From positions 1 to 64,000 of the forward strand of contig OZ250159.1 in the NCBI GenBank assembly GCA_965237785.1: DNA of 64,000 nt, in the 5' to 3' direction. The DNA comes from UBA6522 sp965237785. GTDB lineage: Bacteria; Pseudomonadota; Gammaproteobacteria; Steroidobacterales; Rariloculaceae. The position numbers and the translations under genes are program-made. Below are positions 25,592-34,233 of the stretch, in pieces (positions within the stretch are counted from its first letter, which is position 1; each line of letters starts with the position of its first letter). Below the pieces are notes generated by a model. That model was given only the letters and a program-made list of their open reading frames with translations, ran no database searches and was not told where the DNA came from.

Positions 25592-27864
25592 GTGACGATC
25601 AACGCAGAATCCCCGATTTCTACAAGCTCAGCGTCGCCGAACGCGTTCGCGCCGTGCATGAACGCGGTATCGTTACCAGCCGCGATTTTCGGGCATTGGC
25701 CAGCGGCCGGCATACACTCGATCTGGCCTCCGCCGACAAGATGGTGGAGAACGTGGTGGGCGTCATCGGCTTGCCCCTGGGCCTTGGCATGAACCTCCTG
25801 GTCAATGGTCGGCGGCACGTCGTGCCCATGGCGGTGGAGGAGCCGTCGGTCATCGCCGCACAGGGCTCCGCTTCCAAGCTGATCGGTGAATACGGCGGAT
25901 TCGTCGCCGATTCGACGGATCCCGTACTGATCGGGCAAGTGCAGATTATCGATCTTCCTGACATCGATTCAGCCAAGTCGGCACTGATAGAGCGCAAGCA
26001 GGACATCCTGAACCTGGCGAACAGCTTCCATCCCAACATGGTCGCTCGGGGCGGCGGCGCACGGGACATCGAATTGCACGTACATCCGCTGCCGTCCAGC
26101 GGCAAGACCACGCTGGTGGTGCATCTGCTGGTCGATACCCGTGACGCCATGGGCGCCAATGTCACCAACGGGATGTGCGAGGGCGTAGCGCCGCTAATCG
26201 AGTCCATCACCGGGGGGCGGGTATTTCTACGCATTCTTTCGAATCTCACCGACCGTTCCCTCGCCCGCGCTGAATGCAGGGTTCCACACGCGGCGCTTGG
26301 CGGCAGCGACTACACGGGGGAACAGGTTCGTGACGGGATCATCGTGGCGGCGGACTTCGCGGTCGTTGACGCGTATCGGGCGGCCACCCATAACAAGGGG
26401 ATCATGAACGGCATCGACTCCGTCGCGATTGCCACCGGCAACGACTGGCGTGCCATCGAAGCCGGCGCCCACGCCTACGCGGCCCGTGACGGGCGCTACA
26501 CCTCATTGACCAGGTGGTGGACGGATGACGAAGGCAACCTGTGCGGCAGCATCGAGGTGCCGATCAAGGTGGGAACGGTCGGCGCGCCGCTCGAATCCAA
26601 CCCGACGGCCGCGCTGAACATGCGCTTGCTGGGCATCGAATCGGCCACGGACCTGGCCGAGATCATGGCCGCCGTGGGACTTGCCCAGAACTTCGCAGCC
26701 TTGCGTGCACTGGCGACCGAGGGTATCCAGAAGGGACATATGACGCTTCACGCACGCAGTGTCGTGACGGCCGCGGGCGCGCCCGGGGAACTATTCGACG
26801 AGGTTCTCGACCGGCTGATCCTGAGTAATGAAATCAAGGTCTGGAAAGCCCAGGAAATCGTCGCCGAACTGAAAGAAAATCCGGCGCGCCGACACCTGTG
26901 CGGAGGCCGGACGGCGCCCGAAACGGAGGCTATGGGTGTGGGCTACGGCAAGGTCGTGCTGCTGGGCGAGCACGCAGTGGTGTATGGGCGGCACGCCATC
27001 GGGGCCCCGATTCCGATGACGGTGAAAGCCGTGGTGGAGGACTGCGACGACGGAATACACTTGATCATCCCCCGCTGGGGCGTCGAATATCAGTTGGCCA
27101 GGAATCCGAAGGACCGCCGTTCCTTCGAGCACACCGCCGGCGTGGTCCTGGACGAACTCGGCCTGAGCGGGCGGGCCATGCGCATCGAGGTGTTTTCCGA
27201 GGTGCCTCGGAGCATGGGCTTGGGCGGTTCGGCGGCGATGGCGGTGGCGATCGTGCGGGCGCTGGACAAGCACTTCCAATTGGGCCTGTCCGACGCGGAG
27301 GTGAACCGCCTGGCGTTCAAGTACGAGACCGTGGCCCACGGAACGCCCAGCGGTCTTGACAATACATTGGCTTGTTACGGTCAACCGCTGATCTTTCGGT
27401 CCGGGGACCCGCTGCTGGTCGAACCGCTGGATATCAAGACCCCGATTCCGGCGGTCATCGGCATGACCGGCTACGAGGGATTGACCGCCAAGACCGTGGG
27501 TCGCGTGAGGCGCGCCTGGAAGCAGGAACAGCGGTTGTACGAACACATCTTCGATCAGATCGATGCGTTGGTGTTACGGGGCGTTCAGGCCATTCGGGAC
27601 GAAGATTTGGCCACCCTGGGCGGGTTGATGAACATTTGCCATGGGATGCTCAACGCGCTGCAGGTGTCCACGCCGGAACTGGAACAGTTGGTCGACATCG
27701 CCCGGGAAAGCGGTGCGCTGGGCGCAAAGTTGACCGGTGGCGGGGGGGGCGGATCCATCATCGCGATTTGCGACGGGGACACCACGCCGGTGATCTCGGC
27801 GATTCGCTCCGCAGGCTTCCAGGCCGTCCCGATCAGCTTCGGAGGGGCCCTGAATGGCGCGTAG
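25588..27864 (+). CDS. HMG-CoA reductase (class II) fused to mevalonate kinase
   Basis: 758 residues in one uninterrupted frame. Residues 1 to about 425 are a class II HMG-CoA reductase: Glu in MAVEEPSVIA (84/85), Lys in THNKGIMNG (270), Asp in GNDWRAIEAGAHAYA (286), His in GHMTLHARS (384), plus DTRDAMGANVTNGM. Residues about 448-758 are a complete mevalonate kinase: GKVVLLGEHAVVYGRHAIG, RSMGLGGSAAMAVAIV, GTPSGLDN and LTGGGGGGSIIAI. A linker of about 25 residues with RRHLCGGRTAPETEAMG joins them. The protein would turn HMG-CoA into mevalonate and then mevalonate-5-phosphate. ATGA overlap with the upstream kinase; 11-base overlap with idi. Both halves keep all visible catalytic residues. Confidence 0.93.
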   Translation: MSDDQRRIPDFYKLSVAERVRAVHERGIVTSRDFRALASGRHTLDLASADKMVENVVGVIGLPLGLGMNLLVNGRRHVVPMAVEEPSVIAAQGSASKLIGEYGGFVADSTDPVLIGQVQIIDLPDIDSAKSALIERKQDILNLANSFHPNMVARGGGARDIELHVHPLPSSGKTTLVVHLLVDTRDAMGANVTNGMCEGVAPLIESITGGRVFLRILSNLTDRSLARAECRVPHAALGGSDYTGEQVRDGIIVAADFAVVDAYRAATHNKGIMNGIDSVAIATGNDWRAIEAGAHAYAARDGRYTSLTRWWTDDEGNLCGSIEVPIKVGTVGAPLESNPTAALNMRLLGIESATDLAEIMAAVGLAQNFAALRALATEGIQKGHMTLHARSVVTAAGAPGELFDEVLDRLILSNEIKVWKAQEIVAELKENPARRHLCGGRTAPETEAMGVGYGKVVLLGEHAVVYGRHAIGAPIPMTVKAVVEDCDDGIHLIIPRWGVEYQLARNPKDRRSFEHTAGVVLDELGLSGRAMRIEVFSEVPRSMGLGGSAAMAVAIVRALDKHFQLGLSDAEVNRLAFKYETVAHGTPSGLDNTLACYGQPLIFRSGDPLLVEPLDIKTPIPAVIGMTGYEGLTAKTVGRVRRAWKQEQRLYEHIFDQIDALVLRGVQAIRDEDLATLGGLMNICHGMLNALQVSTPELEQLVDIARESGALGAKLTGGGGGGSIIAICDGDTTPVISAIRSAGFQAVPISFGGALNGA

Positions 27865-28417
27865 GGAGATCGTTTCCAATTCCGGCGAGGAACTGATCCT
27901 GGTGGATGAACTGGATCGGGAAATAGGGTGCCGTACAAAAACGGAGTGCCACCAGGGCAACGGCTTGCTTCATCGGGCGTTTTCCATATTCATATTCAAC
28001 GAGGAAAATGAGCTGATGCTGCAAAAACGCAGCACCGAAAAACCGCTCTGGCCGGGCTATTGGTCGAATACCTGCTGTTCCCACCCGCGGGTCGGTGAAT
28101 CCATGGAGGTCGCCATATCCAGGCGACTGCAACAGGAGTTGGGATTCGGATGCCCCATGATGTTCCTGTACAAGTTCAAGTATCACGCCCGGTACGGTGC
28201 AGTCGGCGCCGAGCACGAATATTGCTGGGTATACCACGGCCGCTATTCCGGCGAGGTCAACGTCAACGTCAACGAGATCGCAGACTGGCGTTTCGTGGGC
28301 ATACCGGCGCTGGAAGCCGAACTGGAGTCCTCCCCCGAGCGGTTCACCCCCTGGTTCAAGATGGAGTGGGCCGAAATCCGTCACAACCATCTCGACACAA
28401 TCGTCCCCAGGGCCTGA
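27854..28417 (+). CDS. idi: Isopentenyl-diphosphate isomerase, type 1
   Basis: 187 residues, Nudix-fold type 1 enzyme interconverting IPP and DMAPP. It shows LVDELDREIGCRTKTECH, HRAFSIFIFNEENELMLQKR, WPGYWSNTCCSHPRVGE (catalytic Cys), the Nudix-like helix RRLQQELGFG, and GAEHEYCWVY with the catalytic Glu. The ATG lies inside the end of the fused reductase/kinase gene and is preceded by GGAGGGG (27841), so it is translationally linked to the mevalonate operon it completes. Confidence 0.95.
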   Translation: MARREIVSNSGEELILVDELDREIGCRTKTECHQGNGLLHRAFSIFIFNEENELMLQKRSTEKPLWPGYWSNTCCSHPRVGESMEVAISRRLQQELGFGCPMMFLYKFKYHARYGAVGAEHEYCWVYHGRYSGEVNVNVNEIADWRFVGIPALEAELESSPERFTPWFKMEWAEIRHNHLDTIVPRA

Positions 28418-28440
28418 TTCGGTAACGGACGGCTGCGGAT

Positions 28441-29211
28441 ATGGCGGAAATCGACAGGAGCAAGTCACGCAAGCGCGGCATTTACCTGCTGCCCAACCTG
28501 CTGACCACCGGGGCGTTGTTTGCGGGGTTCTACTCCATCGTCGCGGCCATCGACGAAAATTTCCTCGGTGCGGTCTGGGCCATTTATATCGCCATGTTCC
28601 TCGACGGCCTGGACGGTCGCGTGGCCCGAATGACCAGTACGGAGAGCGATTTCGGCAAGGAATACGACAGTCTGGCGGACATGGTGTCCTTTGGGCTTGC
28701 GCCGGCCATCGTAACGTATCAGTGGGGCGTGGTGCGGCTCTCGGAATACGGCCTGCTTTGGGGGCGGCTCGGGTGGCTGGCAGCGTTCCTTTACGCGGTG
28801 TCGGCCGCGCTGCGCCTGGCCCGTTTCAACACCAGCGGATCCAGTGACAGGCGGTTTTTTCGCGGGTTGCCCAGCCCGCCGGCCGCCGCGGGTATCGCGG
28901 CGATGGTTTGGGGGAGCATCGAGTACGAGATCGGCGGGTTGGTCGCGCTGGTGGCCGGCGTCGGAATTACGGCGCTGGCGGGTATCGTCATGATGTCCAA
29001 TTTTCGCTACCTGAGTTTCAAGGATTTCGATTTGAGCAGCCGCGTTCCGTTCGGCAATCTGATGTTCATACTGGCGCTTCTGATCGTGGTAGCGCTGAAC
29101 CCGCCAGTTGTCATTTTTTCCATGTTCGCCGTGTACTCCTGTTCCGCACCGACACTATGGGCCTGGCGGCGGATTCGACGTCGCCAGGCCTTGGTCAGAG
29201 GGTCCCGCTGA
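28441..29211 (+). CDS. pssA: CDP-diacylglycerol-serine O-phosphatidyltransferase
   Basis: 256 residues, integral membrane. The CDP-alcohol phosphotransferase signature is spread over DGLDGRVARMTSTESDFGKE and YDSLADM (DG-x2-AR pattern with the G-x3-D-x3-D tail). It starts with a short basic leader and YLLPNLLTTGALFAGFYSIV; about seven membrane helices follow. It makes phosphatidylserine, precursor of phosphatidylethanolamine. It is 23 bases after idi and probably shares the transcript, linking lipid and isoprenoid synthesis by position only. Confidence 0.93.
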   Translation: MAEIDRSKSRKRGIYLLPNLLTTGALFAGFYSIVAAIDENFLGAVWAIYIAMFLDGLDGRVARMTSTESDFGKEYDSLADMVSFGLAPAIVTYQWGVVRLSEYGLLWGRLGWLAAFLYAVSAALRLARFNTSGSSDRRFFRGLPSPPAAAGIAAMVWGSIEYEIGGLVALVAGVGITALAGIVMMSNFRYLSFKDFDLSSRVPFGNLMFILALLIVVALNPPVVIFSMFAVYSCSAPTLWAWRRIRRRQALVRGSR

Positions 29212-29229
29212 CATGCGAAGATCAATCGA

Positions 29230-29604
29230 ATGAAACTGAGAATTCTTGGAAATTCGGTAAGAATTCGCGTGTCTCAGGTAGAACTGGCGCAGATCGTGAG
29301 TGCCGGCCAGGTGGAGGAGATCGTGGAGTTTGGCGGCGGCGCACACCTGACCTATCGGGTCCGTACGGTACCGGTCGGCGCCATTGCGGCTTTCTACCAC
29401 GGACACTGTGTGAGCGTGGAACTGCCCAATTCGGCAGTGGAGCGCTGGCAGCAGCCGGAGGAAGTGTCGATCCGTGGTGAGCAGGTACTCCCGGGCGGTG
29501 GCAAACTGAAAATTTTGGTGGAAAAGGACTTCGTCTGCCTGGCGCCGCGGGACGGCGAAGACCAGTCGAGCTTGTTCCCGAATCCAGGAAGCAACAACAA
29601 TTGA
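29230..29604 (+). CDS. DUF7009-like small protein
   Basis: 124 residues. The N terminus MKLRILGNSVRIRVSQVELA resembles a small uncharacterised family starting MKxRIxGNSIRxRL that often lies near formate dehydrogenase or molybdenum genes. The rest is beta-rich (AHLTYRVRTVPVG, YHGHCVSVELP) and ends with a Gly/Asn-rich tail. No catalytic motif. It sits 18 bases after pssA and 138 bases before the formate dehydrogenase subunits; the latter are its likelier functional partners. Family placement is from memory of the motif. Confidence 0.65.
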   Translation: MKLRILGNSVRIRVSQVELAQIVSAGQVEEIVEFGGGAHLTYRVRTVPVGAIAAFYHGHCVSVELPNSAVERWQQPEEVSIRGEQVLPGGGKLKILVEKDFVCLAPRDGEDQSSLFPNPGSNNN

Positions 29605-29742
29605 TGCACCGCCAATGCGCGCCGTCGCCCGGCAACGTTCCCGCCATCACGGCTGATTTTCAATTAAGCGACAATGTCGTCAACGGCGGCGCAACCTCGG
29701 GTAAAATGACCGTTACCGATTTGTCATATTGCGGAGCTTGCG

Positions 29743-30219
29743 TTGAATAGCTCATCGTCAGGGAATGGAGAGACCGCGGCGCCAGTCCGTGAAATTGCCG
29801 AGCGCCACGCCACGCGCCCAGGCGGGTTGCTCCCGGCTCTGCACGCCATTCAGGACCATCTCGGGTACGTACCGGACGAATCCGTTGCCACGATCGCCGA
29901 GGTATTCAACCTCTCCCGGGCTGAGGTGCACGGCGTCATCAGCTTCTACCACCTGTTTCGCACATCGCCGCCTGGCCGCAAGACCTTGTATCTTTGCCGC
30001 GCCGAAGCGTGTCAAGCCATGGGCGCCCGGGAACTGGAGCGTCATGCAAAGGCGCGTCTCGGCATCGGATTTCATGAAACCACCCGCGACCGGCGTTTCA
30101 GCCTGGAGCCGATCTATTGCCTCGGCAACTGTGCTTGTTCGCCGGCGGTCATGATCGATGACTTCGTACACGGCCGGGTTACGCTTGAACGCCTCAATGC
30201 GTTGCTCGACGAGAATTGA
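29743..30219 (+). CDS. fdsG: NAD-dependent formate dehydrogenase gamma subunit (NuoE-like)
   Basis: 158 residues. Thioredoxin-like [2Fe-2S] subunit: LPALHAIQDHLGYVPDE and VHGVISFYHLFRTSP are NuoE-family blocks; ligands are in YLCRAEACQAMGA and YCLGNCACSPAVMI. It passes electrons from formate oxidation toward the NAD site on the beta subunit. The start is TTG at 29743, preceded by GGAG. It lies 3 bases before fdsB, so the two are co-translated. About 140 bases upstream contain no gene and should carry the promoter. Confidence 0.9.
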   Translation: MNSSSSGNGETAAPVREIAERHATRPGGLLPALHAIQDHLGYVPDESVATIAEVFNLSRAEVHGVISFYHLFRTSPPGRKTLYLCRAEACQAMGARELERHAKARLGIGFHETTRDRRFSLEPIYCLGNCACSPAVMIDDFVHGRVTLERLNALLDEN

Positions 30220-30222
30220 GCG

Positions 30223-31770
30223 GTGATGGAGACGGGCAAACCCAGGGTTTTTGTTCCGCGGGATACGACGGCGCGTTCGCTCGGCGCGGACGATGTGGCG
30301 CGGGCGATCGAGTCGGAGGCGTCACGCCGCGGAGAGTCGATCACTCTGGTGCGCAACGGTTCACGCGGGCTCTACTGGCTGGAACCACTGGTCGAGGTCG
30401 AGGTTGGCGGTATCCGTCACGCTTACGGCCCGGTGCAGGCCGGTGATGTCGCGGGATTGTTCGATGCGGGGTTTCTCGGCGGCGGTGCGCATCCAGTCGG
30501 ACTCGGTCCCACCGAGCAGATTCCCTACCTGGCGAAGCAGACGCGGCTCACTTTCGAGCGCGTCGGAATTACCGATCCGCTGTCGCTGGAGGATTATCGA
30601 GACCATGGCGGTTACAGGGGGTTGGCGAACGCATTGGCGCTGACGCCCGCCGAGATCGTGGCAATGGTCACGGAGTCGGGTCTGCGGGGGCGCGGCGGCG
30701 CGGCCTTCCCCACGGGTATCAAGTGGCGCACTGTGCTGAACGCCGAAGGCGGGCAGAAGTACATCACCTGCAACGCGGACGAAGGCGATTCGGGCACGTA
30801 CGCCGATCGCATGATCATGGAAAGCGATCCCTTCGTACTGATCGAGGGAATGACGATCGCCGGTTTGGCGGTCGGCGCGACCAGGGGCTATGTTTATCTG
30901 CGCATGGAGTACCCGTTGGCGATCGAAATCATGAACGATGCCATCGGGATTGCCGAGGCCGCCGGCCTGTTGGGGGCGAACGTGATGGACAGCGGCCGCA
31001 CTTTTGAGATGGAAGTTCGCGAAGCCGCCGGCGCGTACATTTGCGGTGAAGAGACGTCCATGCTGGAAAGCCTGGAAGGCAAGCGGGGAGAGATCCGTTA
31101 CCGGCCGCCATTGCCCGCGATCAAGGGCCTGTTCGGCGCGCCGACCGTTGTCAACAACGTCATTTCTCTGGCATCCGTGCCCACGATTCTGGCCAACGGC
31201 GCGGCGTCCTACCGGGATTTCGGCACCGGGCGATCCAGAGGGACGCTGACGGTGCAACTCGCGGGCAACGTGCGCCGCGGCGGTCTGGTCGAGATCGGCT
31301 TCGGTAAAACGCTGCGGGAGCTTCTGGAGGACTTCGGCGGAGGCACCGCCACGGGCAGACCCATTCGTGCCGTGCAGGCGGGCGGGCCGCTGGGCGCCTA
31401 CATCCACCCGTCGCAGTTCGACACATCCCTGGATTACGAAGCGTTCTCGGAGATCGGAGGCATGATCGGCCACGGCGGACTGGTGGTTTTCGACGATACC
31501 GTCGACATGGGCGAGCAGGCGCGTTTCGCCATGGAATTCTGTGCGATCGAGTCCTGCGGCAAATGTACGCCCTGCCGGATCGGCGCGGTGCGCGGTGTGG
31601 AGGTGATCGACCGGATCCTGGGCGGTGTCGATGAGTCTGACAACCTGTTATTGTTAAGGGACTTGTGCGATACGATGGTCGCCGGTTCGCTCTGCGCATT
31701 GGGCGGGATGGCTCCCTTCCCGGTGATGAGCGTGCTGGATCACTTTCCGGAGGATCTGCGCGCGCGCTGA
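30223..31770 (+). CDS. fdsB: NAD-dependent formate dehydrogenase beta subunit (NuoF-like)
   Basis: About 515 residues. An N-terminal thioredoxin-like part (1-120) precedes the FMN/NADH domain GLRGRGGAAFPTGIKWR, YITCNADEGDSGTYADR and GAYICGEETSMLESLEGKRG. The C-terminal [4Fe-4S] motif is ESCGKCTPCRIGAVRG. It receives electrons from the catalytic subunit and reduces NAD+. GTG at 30223 or the immediately following ATG at 30226 can serve as start. Directly downstream (28 bases) lies the truncated alpha subunit, so this otherwise intact subunit may lack its partner. Confidence 0.93.
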   Translation: MMETGKPRVFVPRDTTARSLGADDVARAIESEASRRGESITLVRNGSRGLYWLEPLVEVEVGGIRHAYGPVQAGDVAGLFDAGFLGGGAHPVGLGPTEQIPYLAKQTRLTFERVGITDPLSLEDYRDHGGYRGLANALALTPAEIVAMVTESGLRGRGGAAFPTGIKWRTVLNAEGGQKYITCNADEGDSGTYADRMIMESDPFVLIEGMTIAGLAVGATRGYVYLRMEYPLAIEIMNDAIGIAEAAGLLGANVMDSGRTFEMEVREAAGAYICGEETSMLESLEGKRGEIRYRPPLPAIKGLFGAPTVVNNVISLASVPTILANGAASYRDFGTGRSRGTLTVQLAGNVRRGGLVEIGFGKTLRELLEDFGGGTATGRPIRAVQAGGPLGAYIHPSQFDTSLDYEAFSEIGGMIGHGGLVVFDDTVDMGEQARFAMEFCAIESCGKCTPCRIGAVRGVEVIDRILGGVDESDNLLLLRDLCDTMVAGSLCALGGMAPFPVMSVLDHFPEDLRAR

Positions 31771-31798
31771 TTCTCGGGCGAATTGCTGGAGTCTAGTC

Positions 31799-32071
31799 TT
31801 GAGTCAAGTCTACGCAGCCTACCGGCGCCCCGAAGACCTGGGCACCCCGGCCAGCGAGTCCGGGACGACAGTACAACTGACTGTTGACGGCAAGACCGTG
31901 ACCGTTCCCGAGGGCACCACGGTCATTCGCGCGGTCGCCCTGGCGGGCATCAATATTCCCAGGCTCTGCGCCAGCGACATGCTGGAGCCGTTCGGTTCCT
32001 GCCGGCTGAGATCGCGGAATTCATGCGCACGGGAGAGGCGGAGCTTTCGGCCCTGGCCGAACAGGCATTGA
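31799..32071 (+). pseudogene. fdsA: Truncated formate dehydrogenase alpha subunit (fdsA 5' remnant)
   Basis: TTG start. Residues 1-68 match the N-terminal [2Fe-2S] domain of FdsA-type alpha subunits: VQLTVDGKTVTVPEGTTVI, RAVALAGINIPRLC, then DMLEPFGSCRL. In the family CRL is followed by a Cys and some 850 more residues with iron-sulfur and molybdopterin domains. Here the frame runs into unrelated sequence at about 32006 and stops at 32071 with an Arg/Ser-rich 22-codon tail. The catalytic domains are absent from the window. This is a deletion or an assembly collapse; the join is at GCCGGCTGAGATCG. Confidence 0.88.
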
Positions 32072-32118
32072 CACAGGTCATCGCCGAGCGGAACGCGGCT
32101 GATCGCGGCAAGGGATGA
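32008..32118 (+). pseudogene. Orphan 36-codon C-terminal remnant of an unknown gene
   Basis: Right after the fdsA break a different frame reads EIAEFMRTGEAELSALAEQ and continues ALTQVIAERNAADRGKG to a TGA at 32116-32118. It has no start of its own and looks like the helical tail of a normal protein. Its stop overlaps the ATG of lldD (ATGA), as expected if the lost gene was the upstream operon partner of lldD. I could not identify the parent family. It marks the right side of the deletion. Confidence 0.65.
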
Positions 32119-33269
32119 TGGGACGCGGGCTCAAAAGCTGTTACAACATCGCGAAACTGCGCGAGCGCGCGTCCAAACGGCTGCCGGCGCCGATGTTCCA
32201 CTACATCGACGGCGCGGCCGGCGACGAGTGGACGATGCGACAGAACACCTCCGCCTTCGATCGCCACGAGCTGGTTCCCCGGTTCCTGGTGGACGTCAGC
32301 CATATCGATCTCTCCACCACCGTATTCGGGCAGACGATCAGCATGCCGCTGTTCTGCGCCCCCACGGCAATGTCGCGGCTCTTTCATCACGAAGGCGAGC
32401 GTGCCGTGGCCCAGGCCGCCCAGCGGGCGGGCACCATGTATTCGCTGTCATCCATTTCAACCACCAGCATTGAAGATGCCGCCGCGGCAACGGCCGGACC
32501 GAAACTGTTCCAGGTCTACGTATTCAAGGATCGTGGGCTCAATCGGGAGTTTATCCAGCGCTGCAAGGCGTCGGGATATCATGCTCTTGCGCTGACGGTC
32601 GATGTTCCTGTAGCCGGCAACCGTGAGCGGGACTTGGTGACGGGAATGACAATTCCGCCAAGGTTGACGCCGGCAAGCCTGTTCAACTTTGCGATGCACC
32701 CGCGCTGGGTGTGGAACTACTTCACCAGCCCGCCCATCGAGCTGGCCAGCGTCAAGGATCGTATCAAGGGCGATGTCACAACGCTGGTGAGTTTTTTCAA
32801 TGACGAGCTGGACCGTACGGTCAGTTGGGACGACGCTGCATGGATGATCGAGGAATGGGGCGGGCCGTTCGCCATCAAGGGGATTCTTTCCGTTGAAGAT
32901 GCCCTGCGGGCGGCGGATGTTGGCGCCAGCGCCGTCATGGTGTCGAATCACGGCGGTCGCCAGCTCGATTCATCCCCGGCGCCCATCGAGATTCTGCCCG
33001 AGATTACTGCCGCTGTGGGCGACCGCATGGAAGTCATACTCGAAGGCGGTGTGCGGCGCGGGGTCCACGTGCTCAAGGCCCTGGCGTTGGGGGCCACGGC
33101 CTGTTCCGTGGGTCGCCCGTACCTGTTCGGTCTGGGCGCCGGAGGCGAAGCCGGGGTCGACAGGGCTCTGGAGATTCTGCGCACCGACATCGAGCGGGAC
33201 ATGCGCCTGCTGGGGTGCCGCAACGTGAGTGAGGTGACTGCCAACCGGATTCGGCGGGTCGAACGTTGA
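32115..33269 (+). CDS. lldD: FMN-dependent alpha-hydroxy-acid dehydrogenase (LldD-like)
   Basis: 384 residues, TIM-barrel FMN oxidoreductase. FHYIDGAAGDEWTMRQN, APTAMSRLFHHEGE, YSLSSISTTSIEDA, FQVYVFKDR, LTVDVPVAGNRERD, the active-site His-Gly-Gly-Arg in VSNHGGRQLDSSP, and EVILEGGVRRG are all present. These enzymes oxidise L-lactate, glycolate or mandelate; the exact substrate is not set by sequence alone, so the symbol is tentative. It is inserted between the broken fdsA and fdhD; the TTG of fdhD overlaps its TGA. Confidence 0.9.
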   Translation: MMGRGLKSCYNIAKLRERASKRLPAPMFHYIDGAAGDEWTMRQNTSAFDRHELVPRFLVDVSHIDLSTTVFGQTISMPLFCAPTAMSRLFHHEGERAVAQAAQRAGTMYSLSSISTTSIEDAAAATAGPKLFQVYVFKDRGLNREFIQRCKASGYHALALTVDVPVAGNRERDLVTGMTIPPRLTPASLFNFAMHPRWVWNYFTSPPIELASVKDRIKGDVTTLVSFFNDELDRTVSWDDAAWMIEEWGGPFAIKGILSVEDALRAADVGASAVMVSNHGGRQLDSSPAPIEILPEITAAVGDRMEVILEGGVRRGVHVLKALALGATACSVGRPYLFGLGAGGEAGVDRALEILRTDIERDMRLLGCRNVSEVTANRIRRVER

Positions 33270-34126
33270 ATGCGCCGGGCATTGCCGCGCTGAAAAGCGT
33301 CAAACGCCTGGAGATTCAGCGAATCGGCGAGGGTGCGGGGACGTTCGACGATGTCGTCGCCACGGAAGAACCGCTGGAGATCCGTCTGGCCTATACGCGA
33401 CCGGACGGTCGGCGCGCGCAGCAGAGCATCTCGATCACCATGCGTACACCCGGCAACGACGGCGAGTTGGCCGCCGGGTTCCTGTTGAGCGAGGGTATTA
33501 TCGCAGGCGCGGCGGAGATCGCTTCCGTGGCGCCCTGTGGACCGCCGGCGGCGAATGGCCTGATCAATGTCGTGCGCGTGGAATTGGCCGCCGGAGTCCA
33601 GGTCGACCTGGGGCGGCTCGAGCGCCACTTCTATACCTCCTCCAGTTGCGGCGTATGCGGCAAGGCGTCGCTGGAAGCGGTTGCGGTCCAAGGCCGCTAC
33701 GATTTGCGGGACAACGCCCTGGGCATGAGCGCCGCCGCGCTGGGTTCGTTGCCGGAGCGGCTGAGGGAGCAGCAGAGCGTCTTCGAGCGCACGGGTGGTT
33801 TGCACGCTTCGGGGCTATTCGACGCGCAAGGGCAGATCCGTGTCAGCCGGGAGGATGTGGGGCGTCACAATGCGCTGGACAAGCTCATCGGCCAGGCGCT
33901 GTTCAAGGACGAGATTCCCCTGGGTGAGTACGGTATCGTGGTCAGCGGACGTGCCAGCTTCGAGCTGATGCAGAAAGCCATGATGGCGGGTATTCCCATG
34001 CTGGCCGCCGTCGGCGCCCCGTCGTCGCTGGCGGTGGAATTCGCCGAGGAATTCGGCATGACGCTGGTGGGCTTTCTCAAGGCGAACCGGTTCAACGTCT
34101 ATTCCCGTCCCGATAGGATCCTGTGA
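33266..34126 (+). CDS. fdhD: Formate dehydrogenase sulfurtransferase FdhD
   Basis: 286 residues. FdhD passes sulfur from IscS to the molybdenum cofactor of formate dehydrogenases. The essential Cys loop is SSCGVCGKASLEA (CxxC). Other blocks are TPGNDGELAAGFLLSEGII, HASGLFDAQG, REDVGRHNALDKLIG and SGRASFELMQKAMMAGIP. The start is TTG at 33266 overlapping the lldD stop (TTGA). Presence of intact fdhD beside a broken fdsA implies either another formate dehydrogenase elsewhere or a recent loss. Confidence 0.94.
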   Translation: MNAPGIAALKSVKRLEIQRIGEGAGTFDDVVATEEPLEIRLAYTRPDGRRAQQSISITMRTPGNDGELAAGFLLSEGIIAGAAEIASVAPCGPPAANGLINVVRVELAAGVQVDLGRLERHFYTSSSCGVCGKASLEAVAVQGRYDLRDNALGMSAAALGSLPERLREQQSVFERTGGLHASGLFDAQGQIRVSREDVGRHNALDKLIGQALFKDEIPLGEYGIVVSGRASFELMQKAMMAGIPMLAAVGAPSSLAVEFAEEFGMTLVGFLKANRFNVYSRPDRIL

Positions 34127-34233
34127 TTCTGTAGCCAGGATGTCCCAAGACATCTGCTGGGCCCCCGCAGGTACTTGGCGACCCCAACGAAAACTAAGTC
34201 ATTGACTTATCCGTTCGAATTCTTATCATTTGC

